Source: Plantago major (taxonomy: Eukaryota; Streptophyta; Magnoliopsida; Lamiales; Plantaginaceae). From it: a stretch of 64,000 nucleotides of DNA. Position 1 is the first letter of the stretch; every line of letters starts with the position of its first letter. Under the pieces are notes generated by a model that saw only the letters and a list, made by a program, of their open reading frames with translations, searched no databases and was not told the origin of the DNA. The position numbers and the translations under genes were made by a program. The stretch is from contig JAIFAC010000330.1 in the NCBI GenBank assembly GCA_026545765.1, forward strand, positions 58,389 through 122,388, in the 5' to 3' direction. This document shows positions 1-9,946 of the stretch, piece by piece.

Positions 1-81
1 CAGATATTGGTTTTGAGTATTGCCACAATACGAGTTTACAATATATGTATTTGGTACTAAGTCCTGATCCATACAATTTCA
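1..81 (+). repeat. Tail of copia-1 5' LTR
   Basis: Aligns over about 80 bases with the end of the 3' LTR at 15332-15412, with roughly one difference per ten bases, and ends in the same AATTTCA. The rest of this LTR lies upstream of the window. Confidence 0.88.
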
Positions 82-84
82 ATT

Positions 85-96
85 TGCATCAGAGCC
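85..96 (+). other. Copia-1 primer binding site (degenerate, tRNA-Met type)
   Basis: TGCATCAGAGCC starts three bases after the LTR end and is one deletion plus one change from the plant copia consensus TGGTATCAGAGC, which pairs with the 3' end of initiator tRNA-Met. Confidence 0.65.
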
Positions 97-137
97 AGAC
101 ATCTAATTAATAGGTGTTCGGATTTGGTACCATTAGG

Positions 138-1204
138 ATGGATTCAGTTAATACAAATATTAACTGGTTGCCCACTCTGGATGGATCCAATTATCAACTT
201 TGGTCATTTTGCATCCGCTCACATCTCAAGCCATTGACACTAGGGTATGGAAGTCTGTACTTGAAAGATATACGGTACCCATGCTACCTCCTGAAAAAGA
301 CAAAGATTGTGTGCCCAAACCTGAAGAAGACTACACTCCAAAAGAGGTAATTGAAACTAATAATAATGAAAAAGCTTTGAATATTATTTTTAGTTATGTT
401 GATCTTCATATGTTTAAGCTTATTCAAACATGCTCGACTGCTAAACAAGCCTGGGAGATTCTCCAAAGGCATTGTGAAGGAGATTTAAGTGTGAAAGAAA
501 CTAAGCTTCAGATGGTTCTTAGCAAACTAGAAAATCTTAGAATGGAGGATGATGAATCAATCTCTACTTACTTTGAAAAACTGTTGGATATTTCCATTGA
601 AAGCTTTCTCTTAGGTAATCCTTTTTCAAACAAAACCTTGGTCCATAAAGTTGTTAGTACTCTTTCAAAACGTTTTGAAACTAAGAAAATTTCCATTGAA
701 ACATCTCTCAATTTGGCAACTATGGATTTACAGACCTTAATGAATATTTTGAAAAATTATGAGTTAAATATGGAAAATCTTCCTACTAACTCTAACGAAA
801 AAAGTCTTATGCTTCAACCTAAGTCTTTTGAATCAATTGATGAAGAAGATGATGCTGATTTTGATGCTTTCTTTAATTCCATGGTTAAGCACTTTCAAAA
901 GAGCAATCTTAGGGATAAGCTTAAACCTGGATCCAGCAATATGTTTTCTCCTAGTAAGAAATTTCCTTCTAAGAAACTTGCTAAGTATTCTTATAAAAAA
1001 CCATCTGATGAGGACACTGAAAATCTTATGAAAACTCAATGTCATGCATGTGAAGGTTATGGACATTATGCCTATAAGTGTGCTAATACTCTTCGAAGGA
1101 AGGGTAATTCTTATTGGATTTGTCTTAGTGATGATGAGACAGGTGCAGATGATGAAGATATAATCCATGATGAAGAAGTAGAAACGGCTGCACTACATTC
1201 ATAA
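138..1204 (+). pseudogene. gag: copia-1 gag (frameshifted)
   Basis: Encodes the capsid/nucleocapsid polyprotein that would package element RNA. The likely start is the ATG at 138, giving MDSVNTNINWLPTLDG with the usual gag opening (DGSNYQLWSFCIRSHL). A one-base frameshift near 235 moves the frame to the long stretch that runs to the TAA at 1202. A UBN2-like capsid region follows (AWEILQRHCEGD, KLQMVLSKLENLRM). Near the end is a CCHC zinc knuckle, CHACEGYGHYAYKC (CX2CX4HX4C), then an acidic tail. The same frame reads on past 1204 in recognisable protein, so the TAA may be secondary and gag-pol may once have been one frame. Confidence 0.85.
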
Positions 1205-1938
1205 GTGAACTGGTCAGAATATTCATCTGATGATGAATGTTGTGACAATACAGGGGCTACAACACCTGTGCAATTGGTTTTATTTGATAGTGAAGGGTAT
1301 TGTCTTAATATTGTTGTTAACCCCTCTGTGCAGGACTTGTTTTTTTATTGCTGAACAAGAATTTCTTGATTTTGTCAATGTTGTAAACACTGATCGTGTA
1401 TTGCTTGCATGGATCTATTGATCTAGATGCTGAGTACTCACCTGTTGTAGAACTTAGCATTTCAAGAAATATTGTAATAATACCATATGAGAATGCTGAG
1501 AACTATTATGATATTGTGACAACATCGTCATATAACTTAAGCAATATGGGTAAACTTTGTCATGTTGTTTTCTCTGCTGTAAAAACTGACTCTACAGGAG
1601 TTTGGTACTTTGATATTGGGTGTTCTCGTCATATGACTGGAAATCATGCCCACCTCAGAGACATTGTATCACTCTCCAAAGGTACAGTTACCTATGGTAG
1701 TGGTGGGAAGAGTAAGATCATTGGTAAAGGAACACGCATTGTTCAAGGATTTCCTTACCTGAAAGATGTAGTTCTAGTTGAGGGACTGAAAGCTAATCTA
1801 ATTAGCATAAGTCAACTCTGTGATGATGACTTAAGAGTAAGTTTTGATAAATTGTCTTGTGAAGTGCTCGATAGAGCCAATACTTGTGTTATGGTAGGTA
1901 TAAGATCCAAAGACAATTGCTGTATGTTTCATGATTAG
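1205..1938 (+). pseudogene. copia-1 protease region (catalytic motif lost)
   Basis: Aspartic protease domain of pol, which would cut the polyprotein inside the particle. The open stretch runs from about 1396 to 1938. The motif WYFDIGCSRHMTG (about 1603-1641) replaces the family DSG with DIG; loss of the serine would be expected to impair the site. Downstream text GSGGKSKIIGKGT and LVEGLKANLISISQLCDD matches the SIRE-type protease/pre-integrase link. Bases 1205-1395 still read as related protein in the gag frame but with a frameshift near 1335. A TAG at 1936 interrupts the path into integrase. Confidence 0.82.
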
Positions 1939-2833
1939 AGTTCTCCTCATGTGAAAGTTGATGAATCTGTCATCTGGCACAAGAAGCTCGGTCACATGAA
2001 TTACAGAAATCTTGACAAACTCATTAAGTATGAGGTAGTGAGAGGGATTCCCAAGTTGTCAAATCCAGGGAAAATTGTTTGTGAAGATTTTTTTTAAAGG
2101 TAATCAAACTAGAGTCTCTCATGCTCCTGCGTCTCATGATGGTCAATATGTTGGAACTGATAGGTGCTTTCAACTACTACATGTGTATCTTATGGGTCCT
2201 ATTGAAGTAAGTAGTTTAGGAGGCAAGAAGTATGTTTTTGTGATTGTTGATGACTTTTCTAGATATACTTGGGTTAAATTTCTTAAGGAAAAGTCTGATA
2301 CATTTCATTCTTTCAAAACATTACATGCTAGTATTAGGAACCTATATGGGGACACAGTTTGCCATATTAGGTCTGGCCATGGAAGAGAGTTTGAAAACAG
2401 ACACTTTTCTAGGTTTTGTGAGTTGCAGGGTCACATGAGTTCTCCGCTCCCAAACTCCTCAACAGAATGGTATTGCAAAAAGGAAGAATCGCACTTTTCA
2501 AGAGATGGCTCGAGTGATGTTTCACTAAATGTATGTCTCCAAAAGACTGTGGGCAGAAGCATTGAATACAGCCTGTCATATCATCGACAGAGTCAATCTT
2601 AGACCTAGAACTACAAAGACTCCTTATGAGATTCTGAAGAACAAGAAACCCAATTTGGAACACTTCCATGTTTTTAGGTGTACTTGTGATGTGCTTAATG
2701 ATCGTGACTACCTAGGAATGTTTGATTCTAAGAGTGGAAAGGCCATATTCGTGGGATATTCCTTGAATAGGCATGCTTATAGGGTGTTGAATCTTAAGCG
2801 TAATGTCATACAAGAATCAGTAAATGTAGTTTT
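1939..2833 (+). pseudogene. copia-1 integrase (catalytic residues altered)
   Basis: The DDE integrase would insert the cDNA copy. A GAG-pre-integrase zinc-binding part is seen at about 1966-2060 (VIWHKKLGHMNYRNLDKL). The core follows, with GGKKYVFVIVDDFSRYTWV at about 2220-2275. The first catalytic Asp (family H-M/V-D-L-M-G-P) reads HVYLMGP, so D has become Y. The second (family R-S-D-H-G) reads RSGHGREF, so D has become G. The NGVAERKNR region with the Glu is broken by frameshifts near 2430-2500. The C-terminal part (2529-2833) reads to FVGYSLNRHAYRVLNLKRN and VNVVF, where the solo LTR enters. It cannot be active as read. Confidence 0.85.
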
Positions 2834-4244
2834 TGATGAGACAATATTCTAACGTTTCATTTGGTCCTTTTTAGCGGTCTTTTGTTAGTCTTTGACCTTA
2901 GTTTTATAGTGTTTTTGTACGTTTTTATGCTTTGGTACTTTGTTTGTGTTTCGTAGGATTTTTTGTGTTATTTGGTCCCGAAGGTGAAAATCAGAGTGAA
3001 GACATTGGTTATAGATCTCTGAATGAAGAGTAATTGGGCGAAAACGGAAGTGGATTCGGAGTTTAGACGAAGATATGAGAGCCGTTTTAGCGAAGCTTGC
3101 AAAAGTGAAGTTTTACGGAGCAGTCTAGCCATTTTGGCCATAACTCTCTCATATGATGTCCGATTGACCTGCACTCGGTGTCCACAGAACGACAATTCAA
3201 AGAGCTACAACGTCCGTTTTTAAAGCATGGCCATATTCTGTCTATAGAAAACGTTACAGAAGTTTTAAGCTCGCCGCGACGAATGACATTCTCGCCGCGG
3301 CGAGATTTTGCGAGAGCAATTTGGGAGCCTAAACAGTGTCTCGCCGCGGCGAGTTATTTTCCTCACCACGGCGAGATTTGCGATAACTTTACAGATTCAG
3401 TAGAAAAACTCCTTTTTAGGTTAGAATTAGGTCCTCCTTGGCCATAACTTCATATACTCGATTTTTACATATAAAAAGCTCCTAGAACTAGGTTTTGACA
3501 TTGATTGATTGATCTTTGGAGCTTGGTTTACCTCTTGTAAGAACCACCGGGATCGAATTCTTGGTAATCTATTGATAATTCTCTATTATTTATCTTAAAT
3601 TCGTACTTTTCTTGTGTTTATCGAATTGAATGATTTTGCATGCGATTATCACTATGTTTATGCTTAGCGTAATCAGTACCTTGACGTCTTTCATCATTGC
3701 TTCCTTCATGAGTAGCTAAATCACTCCGAACACTGTAGTTATGTGATAATATTGTATATTAGTTTCTAGGGTTTTGGATTCATTCATATAGGTTTGTCTA
3801 GTTTGAAATATTCGTAAAACCCTCAATCCAATAAGCTAGTTTTAAATCTTCAAAATCATTTTCGGTTAAGGATCGTGGATTGACAACCCACGATTACTCT
3901 AGTTTGAAATATTCAAAGTACGATTGGTTGAATTCGATTGATTGATTTTTGTACACCGACCGCGTGACAAATATGAATGATTGCCCTAGAACGAATTAGC
4001 ATTACTTGATCATTACTACTGTGTTCATCTTCTCTCATTATCATCAACCGTCTATTTACTTTATCTGTTTTCTAGTTATTAGAAGTATTCAAACAAACTA
4101 ATCAAATTGTTTTCACAAGTGACTATTTGCTTTCAACTGCTTAGTAGCTTAATTGGTTCCTTAGCGAACAATTCTGTGGTTAGCATTGTCTATTTACAAC
4201 AACTGCTTTCTACTTGTTTTCTAAGTAGTAATTTGAGCAAATCA
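2834..4244 (+). mobile_element. Gypsy solo LTR inside copia-1
   Basis: Begins TGATGAGACAAT and ends GCAAATCA (TGAT/ATCA termini), flanked by the direct repeat gtttt at 2829-2833 and 4245-4249. Removing it rejoins the copia reading frame VVF to YDNLPRRD. No primer site, polypurine tract or coding region is inside, so it is a solo LTR left by LTR-LTR recombination. The 5' part resembles gypsy-D's LTR at 24444 (the start, and the stretch about 3040-3230 with GGAAGTGGATTCGGAGTT). A cluster of CTCGCCGCGGCGAG palindromes lies at 3269-3375 and a TATA-like CATATAAAAAG at about 3467. Confidence 0.88.
3269..3375. repeat. Cluster of GC palindromes in gypsy solo LTR
   Basis: The perfect 14-nt palindrome CTCGCCGCGGCGAG occurs at 3291-3304 and 3340-3353, with degenerate copies at 3269-3282 and 3362-3375. 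The cluster sits about 100 bases upstream of the TATA-like box of this LTR. Confidence 0.85.
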
Positions 4245-4498
4245 GTTTTTTATGATAATCTTCCTCGAAGAGATGGAACTGGTATTTCTAAATCTGATGC
4301 AGGTGACAAGATTTCTTCTCAGGAGCAGGATGTTATGACAATACCTGTTGAACGTAGTACAACATCTACTGAAGAAACTGTGACAGATATAGGTACAACA
4401 TCTAGATGTCGAGATGCATAGAATGTTGACCCAATACCGCCGTGAACACTCACCAGAACCAGAAGATGATGGACAAGTTTGTAGGTACCATGACTGGA
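4245..4498 (+). pseudogene. copia-1 integrase-RT linker with RT core deleted
   Basis: Bases 4250-4421 continue the copia frame as YDNLPRRDGTGISKSDAGDK and a Ser/Thr-rich linker, as expected between integrase and RT. A TAG ends it at 4419. Within about 80 bases the sequence is already the last part of RT, so most of RT, including the YVDD site, is missing. This is one internal deletion of several hundred bases. Confidence 0.7.
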
Positions 4499-4762
4499 AC
4501 GTTTGAAATGAGCATGATGGGTGAACTAACCTTTTTCTTAGGATTACAGGTTAAACAACAAGATGATGGCTAACTTTTGTCTCAAAAAAGTATGCTCGTA
4601 ATGTTGTTAAGAAGTTCGAACTGGAAGGATCAAAGCCCAGTAAAACACCCATATCATCAATGATTAAGCTGTCTAAGAATGCAACCGATGAAAGTGTTGA
4701 GACAACACCAGATAGTCCATGATAGGTAGTTTGTTGTACCTCTCGCTACTCATTCCGATATC
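4499..4762 (+). pseudogene. copia-1 reverse transcriptase C-terminal remnant
   Basis: Reads [20 protein letters not shown], the standard segment after the copia RT active site, then a TAA at about 4570 and a frameshift, then YARNVVKKFELEGSKPSKTPIS, the thumb/connection text. The same segment is intact in copia-B at about 53685-53850. The polymerase active site is absent, so this is a relic. Confidence 0.82.
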
Positions 4763-5365
4763 ATGTATGTTGTTTATGTATGTGTCAGGTATCAAGCTGA
4801 CCCACGTTCTTCTCACTCAGAGGTTGTGAAGAAAATTTTGAAGTATGTTGTTGGAACATCAAATTATGGTATTTGGTATTCTCGTGATACCAACTCCAAC
4901 TTGGTAGGTTTCAGTGATTCTGATTGGGCAGGTGATTTACACGATAGAAAGTCTACTAGTGGTGGATGCTTCTATTTAGGTAATAATCTGGTGTCATGGT
5001 ACAACAAGAAGCAAAACTGTGTTTCCCTTTCCACAGCAGAATCTGAGTATATTGCAACTGGTAGTTGTGTGACTCAACTTGTGTGGTTGAAACATATGTT
5101 GCATGATTATGGTCTGACTAGCAATACTCTCCTCATGTTTTGTGACAATTTGAGTGCTATTAATATTTCCAAAAATCCTGTCCAACATTCTAGAACAAAT
5201 CATATAGAGATAAGACATCACTTCTTGAGAAAATTGATAGACTCTGGTGAGATAAACATAGAGCATATTGAAACTACACATCAACTTGCTGACATTTTTA
5301 CAAAACCTTTAGATAGTGAGATATTTTTTAGTCTTAGAAAATCTCGTGGTGTGTGTATTGTCTGA
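4763..5365 (+). pseudogene. copia-1 RNase H domain (well preserved)
   Basis: RNase H, which degrades the RNA strand during reverse transcription. The open frame covers the domain: KKILKYVVGTSNYGIWYS, then FSDSDWAGD (first Asp), STAESEY (Glu), CDNLSA (Asp), and the closing ADIFTKPLD about 15 residues before the end. The stop is TGA at 5363. All visible catalytic residues are present, unlike protease and integrase. Because the upstream RT is deleted it cannot be made as part of pol. The first ~10 residues are not RT-like and reflect where the frame happens to open. Confidence 0.85.
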
Positions 5366-6704
5366 ATATTCATGTACATGTGTTGCCATAATACCACTAG
5401 TAAACACTGAAGATTGCATGTCGTATATAGGTCTGCATTAGGTTGTTTATATGTTTTTCTTCTTTGTTTCTCTTGTCTTCGTTTAATTGCTACCTTTAGT
5501 TGTGGGTTAATAAACATGTTAGCTAGGGGGCTCTCTTTTTCAAAATGCTTTAAGGAAGTAATAAAGACTCTTCTTGTTGAACCAAGTGATGTGATGTAGG
5601 CTCTTTTAAACTAGTGTTGATCTGGGGTGTGTGGAGTTTCTGACTGCCCTCATTCAGTGTCTTCACTATGTATTTTTCTGTGGCAGACTATTTGTAACAA
5701 AAATTAGCTTTTGTTGAATTTGGGATGTGTGGAGTTCCAGTTGCCTTCATCCATTGACATTACTAGTTTGGTGTTATTTTGCTTATGTCTCATAGCAATG
5801 GGTACTTTAGTAACTGGGATGTATGGAGTTCAGGCTGCCTATGTCCAGATTCTTTGTACATATCTATGTTGCCACAATATGCTCTGTTATGTGGTTGGGG
5901 TGTATGGAACTTCGGTTGCCTGCATTCAATTTGCATTCAGTTCTATTTTGAACCAGATTTTTGTTGCATGCACTATGTGTCTCTTTTAGAGTCTAATAAA
6001 CCATTCTGGAGAAGTTGAGTTTTTGACCTACATGTTCTGACAACATCATGCATATAGGGTAATTATGTATCTCATATAGGGTTTGAATCTACATGCATAT
6101 ACCTGTTTGAACTGCATCTTCTTTTTGGCACTTTATTTGAGGGGGAGTTAACTAGTCAGATCTCTGGTGATTTCCATTGGGAAGTACGTGTTTTGAAGAT
6201 TTTTGTACCGTGACACGAAATTATTTCTTATATTCGAGTTATTTCACTCTTTCTGACTTTTTATTGTCTAACTTTCCTCTCATGATGTGATTATTGTCAA
6301 TTCTCAATTTGTGCCTAGTTTGATTTGATGTTTCAGCTTCAGGTTTGAACATAACAGCCCTATGTGTCCTTTCGATGATCTAAGCTGATGCGCCTTTTTG
6401 CTATCCTTACAATAAGGGGGAGAAGATTGAAACTTGCGATCTGTTGTTGTTTTGTTTTACTGAACTAATTCTTGTGGACTTAGCCGTTGCTACTTTAGTC
6501 TAGCAGGGTCTGGCAGATAGATTTTGGTTATGTATTGTCTAAATGCTCTTACTTTTGTCTAACTTATTTTTTTATGACTTTGACTACTTAGTATTATATT
6601 CTCATGTTTTCTTATTCAGGGGGGAGTAAATACATAGTATGGTTGTTAAGAGTGTTCAGAATTTATCACTAACTTTCTGCATGTTAGGTATTGTTAAGGA
6701 ATGC
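5366..6704 (+). other. copia-1 3' non-coding region
   Basis: No coding signal. It holds an imperfect tandem repeat (5619-5945) and three G-rich purine tracts that resemble polypurine tracts: 6139-6147, 6414-6425 and 6618-6626, upstream of the true one at 6705. Long spacers with several such tracts are known in some SIRE-type elements. Confidence 0.7.
5619..5945 (+). repeat. Imperfect ~80-100 bp tandem repeat in copia-1 3' region
   Basis: Four units share GGGRTGTRTGGA followed by TGCC, beginning near 5621, 5721, 5815 and 5895. The spacing shrinks from about 100 to about 80 bases. Units are well diverged. Confidence 0.75.
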
Positions 6705-6717
6705 AAAAGGGGGGGAA
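6705..6717 (+). other. Polypurine tract of copia-1
   Basis: AAAAGGGGGGGAA lies directly upstream of the 3' LTR start TGAAAGTGC, the expected place for the plus-strand primer. Confidence 0.85.
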
Positions 6718-7081
6718 TGAAAGTGCAATACTAATTTGGCTTAGTATTGTCAGAATACTAGTTATCTGTTCACTAGACTTTCTATTTATGGATTTTGTGT
6801 TACTTCACTTTAATATAGTTCCACGTTTTTAGTTTAGTCTTAGCAGGTTTAATAGGTTCAGATGTCCTATGGAGAAGAACTCTTGAAGTTTGAATACTAG
6901 AAGACATTGAAGAAGGAAAGGAATAAGAATCCTAATCGAAGAAGGTTTCTACTTATCGAAGAAGGATTCTACTTGTATTTGTACAAGGATTCTCGATGCA
7001 TGGAAGACTGAGAAGAACAAGGAGAAGAACATGGAGATTCGATCTAATCAAGACTTTCAATCAAGATATAACTATTGTACT
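6718..7081 (+). repeat. copia-1 3' LTR, left part
   Basis: Starts TGAAAGTGCAATAC after the polypurine tract. It is cut at 7081 by the minus-strand gypsy array; gtact (7077-7081) is the left copy of the target duplication. With the right part the LTR is about 806 bases. Confidence 0.85.
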
Positions 7082-9221
7082 TGTAACGCCCTGACTTTTA
7101 GCTTTTTTAAAAGAAGTAAATTTCAGTCGGGACGTCGGTTGAAAGCAGAGCCGAAATGATTAGTGAAACATGGGAAGTTACAGACAAACTTTCGTTTGAA
7201 GTTTCTAGAATAAAAATATATTTTATTCAGTAAACAAAACCACAAGATTTTCAACATTCTTATCTTTAAAAGATAAACAATATAATAGGAAACGATATGA
7301 ATTTTTAAAAAAGACAAAATGACATTATTTTCATTGACAAAAATCCCAAATCACAACCACTCTCTTAGTTCGCTGAGTTTATCGGTCGTTCATTCTTCGT
7401 GCCATCTCACCTACAAGGAAGGGAATAGAAACATGTGTGAGAAAAACCTCTATGAGTGTTCGAAGATTTTCGTGTGAAACTTTCATTAAAATCATAACAA
7501 TAAACATTGAAGAACATAAAATAGAAAATACTTTCAATAACATTTACTTTTCGGAAAAACATTATTTCATGCCGCTCCTTATAACCCCACAGTAAAACAG
7601 GCCTTATGTCTCCCTGATAGTCGATCAAACTATCCAGTCAGACTCGCCATGGCAGTGGTTGGAATTCTACGACCCAACTAAATCAGTGAAGGCTTCTATC
7701 ACTCGATTTAAAGGGAATGGGCAAAGAAAACCGACAAGTAGCTCGCCAGACACAACTGACCAAACTACAAGCCAATTAACCTGAACCAAACGTACGTATC
7801 TTTCTTGAACCGTCAATCAAAACAAAATAACAATCATGTATATAAAAAATGTATATACATATATCTTTCAAAATTAGCGGAAGCATGCTAAAACTCTTTC
7901 GTGATTTGCTTTTTATGCAATAGAACGTGCGTTTTGAAAACCATGCATTACTTATATATAAGTTGAAAACATATTAAAATACCTTCCAGGTTTTGAAAAT
8001 AATACATATATATAGTTTTGTAGAACACTCACATTTGAAGGTTAGGAAGAGCAAGAATTATGAAAGTACTTGCAAGAAGAACAAGTTACAAACTTGAAAG
8101 AAAAAGATAATAGTACTTGGAGACTAATTGAAGAAAATGCCGAAAACGTTTTTGGACAAATGAGGGCTGGAAAAAGAGGGTATTTATAGGGTGGATTTAG
8201 GGAAGGTGAAAGGGTTGAAGAGCTAAAAAATAAATGGCAATTTAAAAGGCTTAAATTGCACATAAAACTCATTTTAAAACCAACAATAAAAGTGCCAACA
8301 TAAGAGAGACCAATCAATTTCTTTTCCAAACATTTAAACACAATAACTAATGATAAATAATCATATTTTAGTTGGGAAAAGGTTCAAAAACATTTTTGGT
8401 ATCACATAGTTCATTTGTACACAAAAATAAAATGTGACACACCAAAAATGCAACACTTAGAGCAATTAAATTAAACTCACAATTACACATGCATATGAAA
8501 CAATTAAACTTAAAATATTGAACATGCATAGGCAATATTACACTTAGACAAGCATAAGTAACATAAAAGAGAAACGAATAGAAAATCTGAACGTTGATCG
8601 AAACATAACTGAAACATAGCATGTGACATTCGACATTACAAGCGACCCTTCGTATCGTAATAACATGAAAAGAAAGAAAAATATTTCATTCATTAAAGAA
8701 ACCTCAAGTTACCAAACTCTTGTATTTTGAAATATATGAATATAAAATAACACTTTAATTTCAAAACATTAAGAGAGCCCCACACACATGAGACATGCAT
8801 GTACATTACATAATTCAAAAGTGACTCTTCACAATATAAATCAATCAAAGAACATATATAATTAGCTTGTATTGAATTAGTTAATTAAAAGGAAGACTCT
8901 TCACATAAATCATCAATCAAGACACTCACATAAAAACTTCTGAAACAAATAATAAACTTTTAAAACAAACTTCACCAACATACTAAAATAATTCTAATAT
9001 ACTTCGAGACAAATAAAGTAACACTAATAAATCATGCAAGGACAAAAAGTACTAATGTATGTCAAAATATGGGGTGTCACACTCACCCCTCCTTAAAAGA
9101 ATTTGGTCCCCAAATTCACACTTCAAAATTTTCTAAAACAATTTAGCACAAATAAACACACCTTTAATAAATCATACAAGACCCAAAAATACCAAGTTAA
9201 CTTAAAAACTGGGATATTACA
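7082..9221 (-). repeat. Array LTR 1
   Basis: 2140 bases, from TGTAACGCC (plus-strand left end) to GATATTACA. The TATA-like box on the minus strand is CTATAAATACCC (complement of about 8178-8190). The end nearest 9221 contains a second copy of the purine-tract/LTR-start block at about 9071-9120. Confidence 0.9.
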
Positions 9222-9946
9222 CTCACCCCTCCTTAAAAGAATTTGGTCCCCAAATTCAAACTGCTAAAGCAATTTTCGACATAAGAAAAAGTTTTGGAAA
9301 AAAATTGATGTTTTCCATGCAAAGAACACATTGAACATGAAACTATAAAATTAAGCCTTTCGACTTCTTTTTTTTTTAAGTGAAACGAAAAGTAGTCGGA
9401 ACGTGAATAGAAACTTGGAAAGACACGTGCAAAATTACTGTCTTCCTTTCATGCATCAATGAGGAAAAAAATTGATACCAACTTAAGAGACCATGTTGGA
9501 AGTTCATGCACAAGTGACCACAAAATAACAAGAATCTTAACTATTCAATTAACACAACTGGACGCATATGTAACCAAGTAAAAGTAACTAGTAAAGAAAT
9601 TAGGCCAAGCAAGTTCAACTTTTGCATATTACAATTAAAGTCTTGAACAAAAGAGACAAGCTAGATCAAAAATGCAAAAGGTCAATTCTAAGTGTTTGAT
9701 GCCTTTGAAACAATGATCATTACAATGAAAAGTAGATGAGGAGTAGGAAAAAAAACATCGACTCACACGGAAGGAAAAAGAAGAATAAAAAGAAAATCAA
9801 GTAAGAATGTAAGAAAAGGTACTTTCGAAATGCGCAAAGAATGTTCAACCTGCAACTCAGCAAACTTCTCACTCAAATTTTCCCCAAAGTCCGAAGACCC
9901 TATCCTGGCGTAGCCTAACGAAAAAAACCTAGGCTCTGATACCATT
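9222..9946 (-). other. Array interior 1 (non-coding)
   Basis: 725 bases without convincing coding content. On the minus strand it opens with the primer site TGGTATCAGAGCC (complement of 9932-9944) and closes with the purine tract complementary to 9222-9237. Confidence 0.85.
9932..9944 (-). other. Primer binding site 1, tRNA-Met type
   Basis: On the minus strand it reads TGGTATCAGAGCC, two bases from the LTR end, a perfect match to the plant initiator tRNA-Met primer site. Confidence 0.92.

Noticed and set aside
3291-3353. Repeated CTCGCCGCGGCGAG as a CRISPR-like array
   Set aside because: Only two exact copies, palindromic, in a plant LTR with a target duplication.
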